The notes beneath the pieces are model-generated. The model worked only from the letters and a program-made list of their open reading frames with translations. It did not search any database and had not been told where the DNA came from. A stretch of 64,000 nucleotides of DNA from Sialis fuliginosa (lineage: Eukaryota; Arthropoda; Insecta; Megaloptera; Sialidae): the NCBI GenBank assembly GCA_961205875.1, contig OY540813.1, positions 18,199,001 to 18,263,000 on the forward strand, read 5' to 3'. Positions 10,091 through 21,955 of the stretch are shown here, piece by piece. The number at the start of each line of letters is the position of its first letter. Within the stretch, counting starts at the first letter, position 1. The translations under genes and the position numbers were made by a program.

Positions 10091-12600
10091 ATAAAATACA
10101 AAATAGATATAAGTATTATATTATATAATATATGTATACTACATTTCAGATTAACAACAATATCTCCAATTCTATCTGAAACAGCTTTTGAATCTTCCAG
10201 GAAATAAATGATTCTAAACAATTTACCTTTTATAACAATTAAACTGTTTTACTCTTTACTTGTCAAATTAACTAACAATAAGAAGCGAGCGTTGACGTTG
10301 TAAATGAAAGTCTATATTTTATGTGACATATCTTAAATCTGAATCCAATCTTATGATTAAATTTTAAATCTATTTATTCTGAAACAAACAAGTTTAGTAC
10401 GTTCATTTTTTTTAAGAAAACAAAAAATTAGTCAAGATATTCACGCCAAATTCACGGGTATATTCCATTAGGGTTCCATAAGTACCTATTATGTACAATG
10501 TACATGGACTATTTAGTGTCACTTGCAGGCAGACATCATTTTTGAGTTAAAATTTGAAATGATATTGCTGATTTCAGTGTTCGTCGCAGATATTATTACT
10601 AAAACCTTATCACCATTTTTTGAACTATGATAGTTGTTACCGTGATAGAGAGGGGGGGGGGGTATCAAAATCAATTAGGGTTTTTGCCTGGCTTTATTTT
10701 GTTTTTGTTACATAATCATAAAAAAAATTAAAGTTTCTAACTTATAAATGTAGTTTACGAGTTTTTTTTTGCTGATACTGGACGGCCATACAAACAACAA
10801 AGCGAATTTATAAAAAAAAATTAAAACTGTCACCAAAACCAGTAAAATTAATGTCACAGATAATTTCCATTTAATAATATTTAATACCATATCATTTTTT
10901 GTAGTATTATAGTATTAAAATGAAAAAGTAAATATATAATATGTCATGTATTTGTAATTTACATTATTAATTATAATTATTATAAAATTAATTATTTAAT
11001 TTTAGAATGCAATTTTATTTATGAAAACAAAAAAAATGTATTTCCATAGCCAATAGGGTATTTCACTAAATTTTAAAATATATGTAAATGGTGTGTTTGT
11101 ACCACATATATTTTTTGCATACCTATATTATACTTTTACAACATTTTATAATTTATTACCTATAGTGTCAAATACCCTATTCAATTTCTCCAAAAGCCTT
11201 CATATATTTTGGAAGTAGACGGCTTTACAAACTGTTTTATAAAAAAAATCGCCTGTTCATGTTTTCTAGAACTCAAAACAGTTTTCTCCAACCTCTTAAC
11301 CCTTCTCATCAAATATCAAGTACCTACGCAGTCCGTTCCGTTTTTGTTCTTTTGAGCTAGTGTCGTACATACATATATTCACGAAAAAACAATTAGGTAC
11401 ATATTTGCATATATTCCTAACTTAGTTTTTTTAAACAAATTTTTTTATAAGTACCCACCTGAAATAAAATGTAAAATAAAGTATATGTATATGTAGTATT
11501 CATAAAAACAATTAAATTAATGCAATTATTTATAGTTCTTATATACATACTGTAAATTTACAGCTCCTATTTTTTAAAACAATTACTCGATTGAAATGGT
11601 AGTCGTCTATTCATGTCAATTTTTTTTTGAAACGATAGTAATAAAATTTACTTGTTTTATTATTTTATTATTTTCTTGTACCTATTTTCCATTAGACGCC
11701 TGAATAAAACTTTACTAGTTCATTTTTATTTATGATTTCCAATCTTTCCAAACCACTGAACCAGAAAACATTTTTTTGTGCACAATATCTCAATATCGAG
11801 GTAAAAAGTACACAAAAAGAACATTCTGTAATATACACAATGCACAAATACTTTACACTTGGATGCGTAGAGTGTCATGACTATTGGAATCATTATTGCA
11901 GTAGTGAAATCATTGGAAATTGTAAATGTTCTATTCCGACTATAATCGATAATGTCTGCGATTTTTTATCGTTTACTATTTTACAAATTCACATTGTCTT
12001 AATTATTTTATAGAAAATATTAAAATACAATAGTATACACATTTAAAGAGAATTCCACGTCAACAAAGCTATAATTGGCAGTTTTTTAATACATTTCTTT
12101 CTTGAAGATTTTTACTGGAACCTTTGTTCACATAGAAGCTAATGTATCTAATTTTCATGTTCTTTGATAAATTTATATTTTTTTTAGAACTAAGATTAAA
12201 AAATGGTTATTTTTACAGGGTTATTTAAACCCAATAATTTTTTTTTCGTGTTTGAAGGGTTACGTTAAAAATAATATTTTTTTGTATATTACCAAAACTA
12301 GGCCTTATATTATGGTACTTTTTTCATTCAAGCTCGAATTTGCAACACAGAAAAATGCTTAAAAATTGAAAAAAGCATTTTAAAACAGAAAATTTCTTAA
12401 AAAATGATAACCTTGAAATTTGGAAAAAAAATTCAAAAATTAACCCACCCTCCCCACGTAAAAAAACGTCAGTTTTGAGAAAACATCACTTCAAAGTACC
12501 AAAAAATATATCAGTGAACTTTTTTTACAAGACATACTATTGACTATAATCGATTTAAATGTGAGTAATGTTTAAAATATATTCATAATTCAAAATTAAA
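10091..12600. other. Long AT-rich non-coding stretch
   Basis: No gene or well-defined element seen. A G run lies near 10653. The open frame at 11732-12013 has no family features. Confidence 0.45.
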
Positions 12601-12654
12601 CTCATATGTATCTCTCCCTCCCCCCCCCCCCACCCGAATTTTTTCCACGCCACT
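12601..12654 (-). mobile_element. Isolated CAGTGGCG-type element end
   Basis: On the minus strand this reads CAGTGGCGTGGAAAAAATTC followed by a G-rich run, similar to the ends of the MITE at 1081-1429. No partner end or target duplication was found, so it is a truncated relic. Confidence 0.4.
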
Positions 12655-13790
12655 GTTTTAAACCAATACAACATTTTTTTCGAATAAAATTTTTTTTTAA
12701 CTATCTCTCAACTCACATGATACATAATGCACATCAAAATTAAGACAGCAAACATACAAATATTTATTACACATATTTACAAATTTACCCAGACTATCAA
12801 TTAAATGTCAAACTAAGCTACGTAATCTCATAGGAGACATGACCTCTACTGAGATTCCAGCGCTGACAGAACCTTTCAGCAGCAAGAAACATGGGACCAT
12901 AATGACATAAATGTCCAGTTACTGACTTGGTTAAATCTCAAATTGATGCGTTTGACACTGTCTCAGAATATTTTCTCCCAATTTCGGAAAATTATTTTTT
13001 ATACATTTATTTCACTTTTTCCAGCTATAATAATTTTCTAGAAATTTAGATTTATTAATAAAGTTATTTAGAAATTTCTAGCAAGAAATTTAAACGTCAT
13101 TTTAGAAAAAAATAATTAAATAGGTAAAGATATTTTACTCTTTTTCTCAAATTCTTAACTTACACTATATACATGTATGTATTAACACACGAAACTTACA
13201 GTAAAATCTCAAGTTCGATAATTTATTTATGTCTCATGAATAATTGATAATCCATTATAATATCAAGGTGTCAATTTATAACATATCACAATACTAACGA
13301 AGATATATGAACATAGATATATTATGCTTAAGATGAATAGACAGATATAAAAAATATCATAACTAGTCTTTTGTAATCATCATAATATCTCATAAATTTA
13401 AATTATGAAACGCAAGATTTATTTTAAAAGAGAACTTCTTCATTTAAATACTTCCACGAAGTTTTCTATAACCATTACGTCCTCTCTTTTGAACTTCGCA
13501 AAATGTTTTAGTTTGACGATCGTCTTTGCAGTTAACCTAATTTAAGGCGCAGGATCAATAATGTACATTAATCTTATCAATTATATTTTTATTATTTTAT
13601 CTGTAATTTATTTAGAAAGAATTAAAGGAATAATAAAAAGTCAATTTTATTTATTAAATAGAATATTTTTTTATCAAAAGTAAAATACTGCTTCCTCAAC
13701 ATATTCAAAAGATGAAAGAAATTATAAGATCATTTCTGCAAACAGAAAAAAATATGTTCTCCGATTTCATAATTTACTCTTGATATTTTC
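12655..13790. other. AT-rich non-coding stretch
   Basis: No gene or repeat recognised. The block at 12830-12960 is slightly less AT-rich. Confidence 0.45.
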
Positions 13791-14125
13791 GTTTCAGGTC
13801 AAAACAAACACTTTTAGTTCCATGTATGTCAGTGTGTCTATCCCCTTAAACTAAAATTATAGACCTTAACCACAAGAAAACAATGTCATCAGGAGCCTAA
13901 CAGTTCCAGACTGATACAGTCTTGGTCACTGTATCAGTCTGGAACTGTTAGGCTCCTGATGAGGACTTCTTGTGAAGTCAAAACACGTGGCGAGTGACAT
14001 TGTTTTATTGTGGTTAAGGTGTATAATTTTAGTTTAAGTGACTAGAAACCACAGTTTCTCCGTTTTTCCAGTAGTGTCTATCCCCTGAATCCTTGTCACA
14101 TATGCATTGTTACTAGAGTTTGGTG
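13791..14125 (-). repeat. Older dispersed repeat interrupted by an insertion
   Basis: On the minus strand the outer parts read GTGACAAGGATTC... and ...AAGTGTTTGTTTTGACCTGA. An uninterrupted copy at 18335-18400 (plus strand) reads GTGACAAGGATTCAAGGGAC then AAGTGTTTGTCTTGACCTGA. The copy here is split by the insertion at 13847-14073. Confidence 0.75.
13847..14073. mobile_element. Nested retro-type insertion with 13-bp target duplication
   Basis: The insert is bounded by identical copies of GTGTCTATCCCCT (13834-13846 and 14074-14086). Because the same host repeat exists intact at 18.3 kb, the insertion point is independently supported. The body is an inverted duplication: TCAGGAGCCTAACAGTTCC and onward (13889-13920) pairs perfectly with 13928-13959, and the outer arms (CCTTAACCACA / TGTGGTTAAGG) also match. 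The right arm alone carries an extra ~35-bp hairpin segment (13960-13995: GACTTC-TTGT-GAAGTC, then AAAACACGTGGCGAG). A related copy lies at 61629-61775. The variable-length duplication suits a target-primed retroelement (LINE, SINE or Penelope-like). Confidence 0.75.
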
Positions 14126-14298
14126 AGTAAAAGGTCCCATGAATCATCAACATCGTATTGAGTAGGATTGAGGAGGTATTAATTCTATTTAAAGCAGTAG
14201 ACATTAGAACATTTTATCGGCATTAATTAACATTTTTTGATAATTCATTTGCTGTTTTGGTACAAGGAAGCAAAGTACGATCACTTGGAATTTTTAAA

Positions 14299-14850
14299 CA
14301 GGGTGTCCCGTAAACATACCGACAAACTTTCCGGAGTTGTCGAGGACATTAAAACAATCGTTTTTTGTTAATAAACCCATGTCCGTAATTGAGCCGTTTC
14401 AGCAGTAGTGAAAAAGATAGACCTCATATAAAAACAATGAATATTGCCTTCTGATTGGATTTTTTAATGAAAATTACAGTTCAAAGTGCGCTAATTAAAA
14501 ATTGTAAAAGGCGTAAAATCCATAATTTGTGCTCTAGGAGGCATCGAAACATTTTATGTATATATTTATTTTTATTTTTATCTCCTAAAGGTTTAACTTT
14601 TACAAAAATTTCTAAAGAATAAAAATACTTCAAATTAGTAAATGAATACAAAAAAAATTGAACTATTATTTTCTCAAGTTAAAAAAAATTCAAACAGAAG
14701 ACAAAATCCTTTGCTTTTGTACGGAGTCCTTTCTTTTGCTCTACTGCAAAAACGGCTCGTTTGCGGACGTGTGTTTATTAACAAAAAAACGATTGTTTTA
14801 ATGTCCTTAACAGCTATTGAAAGTTTATCGGTATATTTATGGGACATCCT
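14299..14850. mobile_element. Foldback MITE, CAGGGTGTCCC type
   Basis: Left end CAGGGTGTCCCGTAAACATA; right end on the other strand AGGATGTCCCATAAATATA. The arms pair over 110 bp or more, including GGACATTAAAACAATCG and GAGCCGTTT blocks. At 552 bp and without coding capacity it looks like a non-autonomous Tc1/mariner-type palindrome, although the TA target duplication is not clear at these ends. Confidence 0.75.
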
Positions 14851-15528
14851 ATATGTATATTTATTATTATGCACTAATTGTAAGAATAATTTTTATATCC
14901 ATTTTTTGGAAGTAAATTGTACGTGTTTTGTATATTTATTCTAACATAATTAATACATTCATTAATTACTGAACAGGAAGACACATGTTAAAAGTGCATA
15001 CCTTTATGCAAAAAAAAACTATATATAATCCAATGTCAGGGAAAATGTTTCTCCAAAACTTGTGAATTATAAATTGGAGATGTTACAATAAGAATAACTG
15101 CATTTGAACCATGTTTGGGGTAAAAAGATTTACAGTGACTTTTACAACTGCCATAACACTGAAATAAAAACATCTCAATTATTCATGAACTATGGGAAAA
15201 CCAAATACCCTCGCAAGGGCTTTGATACATTTTAACACCATTTGTCTTTTTGTTATTTATATCTCTATTTTTGCTGCTCTTGCTTTATTTTGTGTTCAAT
15301 ATCAAAGCACGAATTGGATTTATGAGATTTTGAATGCTAAATGTCCGAAAAATTGTTTTTTTTTTTTGTATGAAAGAATTAAATTTTAATTCAATATACA
15401 AAATAAGGTAAGCAAGTTTTTTTATTTATTATTTATTTTATTTCATGTATCACAATAATCTCTAATTTTTAATAAATAAATAAAATTCATTAATATTTTG
15501 TTTCTATTTCGATTTATGAAAATAAATA
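14851..15528. other. AT-rich non-coding stretch
   Basis: No gene or repeat recognised. Confidence 0.45.
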
Positions 15529-15530
15529 TA

Positions 15531-15934
15531 CAGTGTATTCCAAGTTGCTTAAGACATAGGAAATTTATCATGGGGACAATTAGAAGTGTTGTAGTAACCT
15601 TTGGTCAAATTTAACAATGTGTGATTGGTGCATTTTGAAATGCCGCCACAAAATTTAATAAAATAGTAATTAGTATTTTGTTTTCTAATTTATATCTGTC
15701 AAAAAAATATTATTATAATTTTATCTAGAATGCTTAATTTTATTAATGTATTTTATTTTAATTAAAGTTGAAAACAAAATACTGTTGATTAATTTAAAAT
15801 TTATCAGTTAGTTTCGAGACGGCATTTCAAAATGTACCAATGACACATCGTTAAATTTGACCAAAGGTTACTACAACATTTCTAATTTTCCCCATGTTAA
15901 ATTTCCTATGTCTTAATCAACTTGGAATACACTG
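15531..15934. mobile_element. Foldback MITE, CAGTGTATTCCAAGTT type
   Basis: Starts CAGTGTATTCCAAGTTGC and ends AACTTGGAATACACTG, flanked by TA on each side (15529-15530, 15935-15936). The arms are about 115 bp and nearly identical, through TTTGGTCAAATTTAAC and CATTTTGAAATGCCG. The TA flanks and CAGT-type tips fit the Tc1/mariner superfamily. No coding capacity. Confidence 0.88.
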
Positions 15935-16148
15935 TATATTCTCTAAGCTTTTGATATCTTCTAAAATATTTTGTTATAAATTTTGTCATATTATACCCAA
16001 TTTATTTTTCAATCGCTGTCGTTATTGACTACAAGAATACTAATATCTAACAAACATTTACTTACTTTCAACTACACACAATATACGTTTTTTCTCCTTG
16101 AAAAACAAACAGAGAGAGAGAACACTATTCACATAGCTTTAAGAGTTG

Positions 16149-16334
16149 TACACCACCGCACCTCCACCAGGACGTGGTGGAGGCGCGTACAAGAGTAATT
16201 GGAACGCAGCTCAGCAACAGAGAAGCGGAGGACGCGGAGGTATTCAAACGCCCTTGAGACATTTCTCTTCATCACCTGTGTTTCACACACAAACGGAATC
16301 TAGGACGACGATAGCAATGCCGTCCTTTCTCGGG
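16149..16334 (+). pseudogene. RGG-box-like coding fragment
   Basis: The plus-strand frame reads APPPGRGGGAYKSNW, then NAAQQQRSGGRGG, in a patch (16149-16241) far richer in G+C than its surroundings. Gly/Arg/Gln-rich runs with YKSNW recall the tail of an RGG-type RNA-binding protein (hnRNP-like), but I cannot name the gene. After SGGRGG the sequence loses this character and stops at 16335. A GTATTC site after GGACGCGGAG (about 16240) could be a splice donor, and an AG just upstream (16145) a weak acceptor. It is either a real internal exon of an unrecognised gene or a decayed gene copy. Confidence 0.35.
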
Positions 16335-16335
16335 T

Positions 16336-16576
16336 GAGTGGCTTCCAGAACTTGTTCTGCACTATAGTCATGTGTGTGCATGTGCGTTCGTGTGTGCATC
16401 CGCAATATGGAAAGTTTTCCACGAATGAGGGTTGTATCACCAGAATTCGCCCTAACGTGACTGAATGTTGAGTATCTTTGTTTTGATCTCAAACCCCCGT
16501 GAGCTGTATACTATATAGTTTTATTAGAAATAAATAATAAGTAAAGTATTATTTTATAGTTCATATATAATATCCA
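16336..16576. other. Non-coding stretch, mixed composition
   Basis: TG-rich around 16370-16400; no gene recognised. Confidence 0.35.
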
Positions 16577-16720
16577 TTAGACAAACAGACAGACAGACAG
16601 ACGAACACACAGACATCATGGCGAAAATAGTCAGAATGGATTCAGGGAAGGTAAAAATAGATAATTCCGTCAAAATCCGGAGTTCGAAAAAAATCGACTT
16701 CACTATACTTACTTATACTA
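16577..16720 (+). repeat. Dispersed repeat fragment with CAGA tandem
   Basis: (CAGA)n tract followed by CATGGCGAAAATAGTCAGAATGG and GATTCAGGG (given in parts). Such CAGACAGACA-plus-CATGG segments sit at the end of common insect dispersed repeats. The class is not resolved. Confidence 0.4.
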
Positions 16721-18225
16721 ATGTATATTTCATATACATGGTATAAGAAAGTAAAAACTTTAATTTTTAATTATTTATTTATTAAATAATTTACCAGAAA
16801 AGTGTGTTCGTTTGTTTTAATATAAAATTCATATAAAATAATGTGTATTTTTACAATGTACATAAATTTAAATCAATTTCATTAAATTAAAAAAAATTGG
16901 ATCCGTAACAACTTCCTCTTTGAATTTTAAGTTGTGTTTTAAATTTGTTTTAAAAATTATATATTTCAGACCATATTATTATCGATAATATTTTTTAAGA
17001 AAAAAAACAAATTTTTTTCATATAAAAATCAATTATTTAAGAAAAGATTATAAATAATAACAACACTTATAACAATGATATAAAACATATGCTAATTAGT
17101 ACATAAATTAAACAATAAAGATTAAAAATATAAAAGTGGCATATCTTTCAAACGAATCACTGTCCGGTTAGACAAACAAACATCACAGTACACAAAGTTG
17201 GCGTCGTGTTTGTAAAACAAAACACGACAGTTACGTTACGTACGAAGAGAGATGCGGGGAGGTGCTTAACTCGTTTAAAAAGATAAAATTTTAATTAGAC
17301 CCGTCATGAACAACAACAGCCGTGACTGAAGGCACACATGGACATCAAACAGACACGGGCATGCCGTGTGTGAAAAGTCAGTGGTGTTCTTAACATTTTT
17401 TTATCGATAATATAATCAATCACTTTCCAAATTACGTAGCCGTAAAAATACATATAATTTGTCTTTATATAAAATCGAAATATCTTTCGGAATTTACTGT
17501 TCGAAGCTATTGTAAGGTATCCGTAAAATACAAATTAGCATGAATTCAAATCAGTTATGGCTGCTCAATAAAAATATAGAAACTAATAAAAAACTTATGC
17601 CAAGTAAATGCACAGGCAGTGCTTCCTCGTGGTAAATTCACCAAAGGTAGTTAACTATCGTACAATTTAAATAAAAACCGATAAAGTGTTCAAATAAATA
17701 CCTAGCTTGGCATTGGTTAACCATTTAATGTTTACACAATTTTAATAAAAATATTAGTTCGAAATTTTTCTTAAGACGCACCTGATTATTTTTTCGTAGG
17801 TATATTCTTAATTTGTTGACAATTTCAATCCAAATCTTAATTTATGAAAACGTCAAGATGACATTTAAAACGTCAAAACGATAGTTAATATCTAAAAGTT
17901 AAAGCCTCTATTCACCACCGAATCTGCAGGGCTGATTTGTAGGGAAATAGAGTGGGGGTAAATCGAGTACTTTTATAGCAAGTAGTGTTTTTTATATATA
18001 ATCGATCCGACTTTCCTATACACGACCCAACCTGACCTTTAATATAAATTTAAAAAAACAAAACACGATTTTTTTAAAGCAAATTGAGATAAATCTTTGT
18101 AAGGGAATATTTTACAACAAACGTTGTAGACCTATATAATAGGAAATTGAATGCTCTACAAAAAAGATTATACAAAATTTTCATTTAACATGTGTCGTTC
18201 TTGAGATATCTTGAAAAAAATATAT
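16721..18225. other. Non-coding stretch
   Basis: No gene recognised. A less AT-rich block at 17150-17400 ends in CAGTGGTGTTCTTAAC (17381-17396), resembling a hAT tip, with no partner found. Confidence 0.4.
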
Positions 18226-18430
18226 TTTGGGATGTCACCCCTCCCTCTCACACACGATTTGGACGATGAGACCGTCCTCAAGTCAGACCCAACCATCCAA
18301 CCAAGTTTCATTAATATGGTTCATGAGTTATGCGTGTGACAAGGATTCAAGGGACAGACAGACACGAAACGAAAAGTGTTTGTCTTGACCTGAAACGGAA
18401 AGATCAATTTAAAATTGTGAAACCGGAAAA
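18226..18430 (+). repeat. Intact copy of the repeat interrupted at 13.8 kb
   Basis: Contains GTGACAAGGATTCAAGGGAC, ACAGACAC and AAGTGTTTGTCTTGACCTGA in the same order as the two halves around 13847-14073 (opposite strand). It gives the pre-insertion state of that locus. Confidence 0.7.
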
Positions 18431-19061
18431 CAATTTTATGTCTCATTCTAAAACTATCACAAAGCTTCTCGTGTCATTGATTTTGCGATAAATACAAAAT
18501 TAACGTATAAAGAACAAACCTAAAAAACTATATGAAATGTGGTTTCACAGAAATGTTATGAACCGCTTTACTGGAGTCGGTATAGTTTAAATATTTAAAG
18601 CTAGACTACTTTTATAGGGAGGCTGATTCTATAAACTATGCTTCAAAGCACTGAATACATTGGTACGCCACTGCGTCGACGTAATAAATTATTATCAATT
18701 GATATCAAATTATAGAATCGGTAAAAAAAAATACATACAATTGACATATTTAATCATCACATGCACAATGCACATATCCTAATATGCCCCTACACGAGCC
18801 GCCACTGCACATATGTTCGTGTCAAGCTCATTTGAACGCCAAGTACGACAATTTCCACGCCACTGAATTAATTATTATTACTTTCTTTGTGAGTGTTATG
18901 TAACTTTTTGATGTTTGTATATTTTGCCAAGTTTATTGGATCTTTATTTGACTGAATTTTAGTTAAACGAACTAAATTAAAACTGTAATGAGAATTGCAA
19001 ATCAATACAAAAGTTTGAAAATACTTGATTAACATTTCAATAGTCTCGTACCTTTTTAATA
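18431..19061. other. Non-coding stretch with degraded CGCCACTG ends
   Basis: ACGCCACTGCG at 18665 and CACGCCACTGA at 18857 look like single tips of CAGTGGCG-type elements; neither has a clear partner. No gene seen. Confidence 0.35.
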
Positions 19062-19063
19062 TA

Positions 19064-19457
19064 CAGGCTGTTAGCGGAAACAGAATGATAATTGTTATCT
19101 TTGTTATTCTTGAAGTAGAAGATCGGTTAAATAGCAAAATATATAGATTTTTTTAATGGAATACTCTGTATATTATTTAGAAATTTATAGCTGGCAATAT
19201 TCTGTTTTCAAAAGTGAGCTATAAAATGAATATATATAACAAGTTATATTGTAATAAGACGTATTAATTTAATAGAAAGTATTGAAATAAAGTGTGCTAT
19301 GCAAATTTGATACAATAAAAACAAAAGTAGGTAACATCTTAACAAAATTTTATATTTATTCCAATCATTCGTAGATACTTAACGTTAATTTAATCAATCT
19401 TCTAGATTCAATAATGACAATGGTGGTAATGATCACTCGATCCCCACGAACAGCCTG
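19064..19457. mobile_element. Foldback MITE, CAGGCTGTT type
   Basis: Left tip CAGGCTGTTAGCGG, right tip on the other strand CAGGCTGTTCGTGG, flanked by TA (19062-19063 and 19458-19459). The arms stay alignable for about 75 bp (GTCATTATTGAA / GTTATTCTTGAA; AGAAGATTGATTAAAT / AGAAGATCGGTTAAAT). It looks old and diverged. Open frames crossing it are by-products of the palindrome. Confidence 0.75.
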
Positions 19458-19459
19458 TA

Positions 19460-20786
19460 TAGCTACATTACACCCTTGGAAAATAAGACAACGCTGTAAC
19501 GTCAATACGGTTTGAATTCTCATAGTTGACAGCGCTGTCTTATTTGCCAAGACTTTTATTACTGTTTCTATTGTTCTTCCCACGTTTCATTACATACTTC
19601 ATATTATTTATATTATCCGTAAAAACAAAATAATTTTACTTTAAAAAAACTAAGAAGTGAGTACAGACACATTTCCAATTTTTATTTTGAGGTATTAAAA
19701 AAATAATTACAATCTAAAAAGGGTTTATAAAACAATGAATCTCTGCTGTGTTATATTTATTTATTGTTTGTACACAATTTATATTTATAGAGTACTTCGT
19801 ATTGTACTCGAACAAAAAAGACCATTTCCATTTTCCATTGCAAACACTGCATGCACTCGAAATAAAAGAAGTACAGTAACATACTCTAAACGTCACAGCG
19901 CAATTTCTCATTTGGTGTTTTCTCTTTGACCTCATCTCTATCCCTCGTCGTTAGTAATGCGAACTGTTTATTTAAGCAGAAATATTAATGCTTTTGATTC
20001 ATCGCGTAAAGAACCTCAGCATTAGTTATTACTGCTAAAAGTTTCTCTGTTAACGGATAAAGCAACATTTCTTTCATTCATTCTTTCTAAGACGTGCTTC
20101 TGTGTTAGTATTTTTTTTTTAATTTTCAAAAACATGGATGTTATATAATAAAAAATTTGATCTACTTTGAATAGAATTTTGATAAATAGTCACATTCGTG
20201 ACTACCCCTCTCTCCCCTACAAAATGTATTCAAATATTTATTAAAGCATACACAATTTTATCTAGTGTCCAAGTTATTCAAATTGAGAATTTCAATAAAT
20301 ATTACACATTTTAAAAAATTTCTCATTACCATTTAAGACCCAAAAATGAAATTTTAAATAAACCAAACTTCAATTGGCCTAGCACAATCGACTTTTCAAA
20401 AGATAATTTAACTTCCACAGTTACACAAATATTCAAATAAGACCAAAGAAAATTATTTAACTTTACAAAATGAATTCGTAAAAGTAAATTTTCTTTCACA
20501 ACTCCAAATAACAATAATAATATAAAAGAGTTTTAACTTTTGTTCCGGTATTAATGCAAAACTTGAATCGAAATAAATACTATGCAGACATTCGAACCTT
20601 ATTTTATTTTGTAGAAGAATTACTAACGCATAAATAATTTTATTATTATTTAAATATTGTTTCAAACTTGTTTTATGAAGATTTCACAATTTATTACAAT
20701 AATAAAATTCTTATCGGTAGTTTATGTTTTATTAAATACTGAACAAAAATACTAGATTACTACGCATAATAAGAGTCCATCCAGAT
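19460..20786. other. Non-coding stretch
   Basis: A local hairpin at 19478-19552 pairs TTGGAAAATAAGACAACGC with GCGCTGTCTTATTTGCCAA. The block at 19850-20080 is less AT-rich and non-repetitive and could be regulatory. No gene recognised. Confidence 0.35.
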
Positions 20787-20869
20787 TATCGTGCCGGTCC
20801 CGGTCCGGTCTCGCTCCAGTCAAATATTCAGTATAATAAATACTGTATTGGAGTGAAACCGGCACGATA
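20787..20869. repeat. Short foldback, ATCGTGCCGGT arms
   Basis: ATCGTGCCGGT at the left pairs with ACCGGCACGAT at the right; inner blocks CTCCAGT and TTGGAGTG also pair imperfectly. At 83 bp it may be a shrunken MITE or a structural hairpin. Confidence 0.55.
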
Positions 20870-20995
20870 CCTATAGTGTAGATGCTTTCATTGTTTATTG
20901 TTTATTTATATTTTGAAGAAAATGAACTCCATGAGAAATGTTGTAAAATAATCCTATTGTTAAATAGAAATATGTAAAAGAACCATTGTTATCAA

Positions 20996-21045
20996 AAGAT
21001 ACCGATGAAGTCTGAAACATGACGAAACGTCTATAATAATAAATA
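20996..21045 (+). repeat. Penelope-like element 'GATGA...GAAACGTC' signature
   Basis: ACCGATGAAGTCTGAAACATG is followed by ACGAAACGTC. A 3-bp stem (GTC/GAC) separates CGATGA from GAAAC, the layout of the reduced hammerhead-like motif known from Penelope-like retroelements. The first core base pattern is CCGATGA rather than CTGATGA, so ribozyme activity is doubtful. No reverse transcriptase was seen nearby. Confidence 0.4.
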
Positions 21046-21140
21046 ATGTTATATCACATATAACTATTTTATTGACATATAATGACCTAAAACCTCGAAG
21101 TCAAAATAAAAATTTATATTTTCATTAGAGTGAATCATTT

Positions 21141-21265
21141 TCCTAAGTTATTTAATCGGGACCCCCCCCCTTGCCGCACCTCTTAAAATTAAACCATAGG
21201 GTAATCCTTTGGCGATGATTTATTTTAGGTCAAAAACTAACGTATTTCGTAACGAGAGCAATATT
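21141..21265 (+). repeat. Dispersed repeat, GGGTAATCCTTTGGC family, copy 1
   Basis: GGGACC...CTTGCCGCACCTCTTAAAAT...AGGGTAATCCTTTGGCGATG matches 50235-50315 (GGGACC...TTTGCGGCATCTCTTAAAAT...AGGGTAATACTTTGGCAAGC). Diverged, non-coding. Confidence 0.6.
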
Positions 21266-21955
21266 TTTTACACACCCTACTGTACATAATATGTATATGT
21301 GAATATGAACACTGTACAATAAAATACTATGGAATATACATTAATTATTTGATGACTAATAGTATTTTCATCACTCCTGAAGGGTTAATCCACTAACTTG
21401 ATACACACATTGACTATCATAAATTAAATTCTGATGATTTTATCCATAACAAAATTTCATGCGTTCGCTTTTTAAATAAAATCTAATAAAATCCACATAA
21501 ATTAAAATGCCATTTGACACATACAAAGCATTTAGAATGTGCTTCTCTCTCATACACATTATTACACATTATTATATAACAGCCGACATACGAGCACACG
21601 TTTGAACAAATCTGGCTGAAAATTATGTCATAATTAAATCATGAAAAACGCAATATAATTATCTAGATTAACATCAAAAGCTTCAAGAATTAAAAAATAA
21701 TAATAAACAGTACTTTTAATTTCTGCAACAATGGCAAGTAATGTGTATAGGAGTGAGTAATTTTCACGTAATTGTAGATTAATTATTTCGGTGTTTAATA
21801 TTCTGAAAGAAGTAAGTATGTGTGTATATTATACTTTGTTTTATTTTATTTTTATTAATTGTTAAAATTTATGCAATATATATAAAATATAAATATAATC
21901 TACAAATATGTTGTCAGTTACTAATCTAAGGCCTTAATTACAAACGTATACATAT
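21266..21955. other. AT-rich non-coding stretch
   Basis: No gene or repeat recognised. Confidence 0.45.

Noticed and set aside
19365-19583. 72-codon minus-strand frame
   Set aside because: Partly spans the right arm of the foldback element at 19064-19457; no homology recognised.
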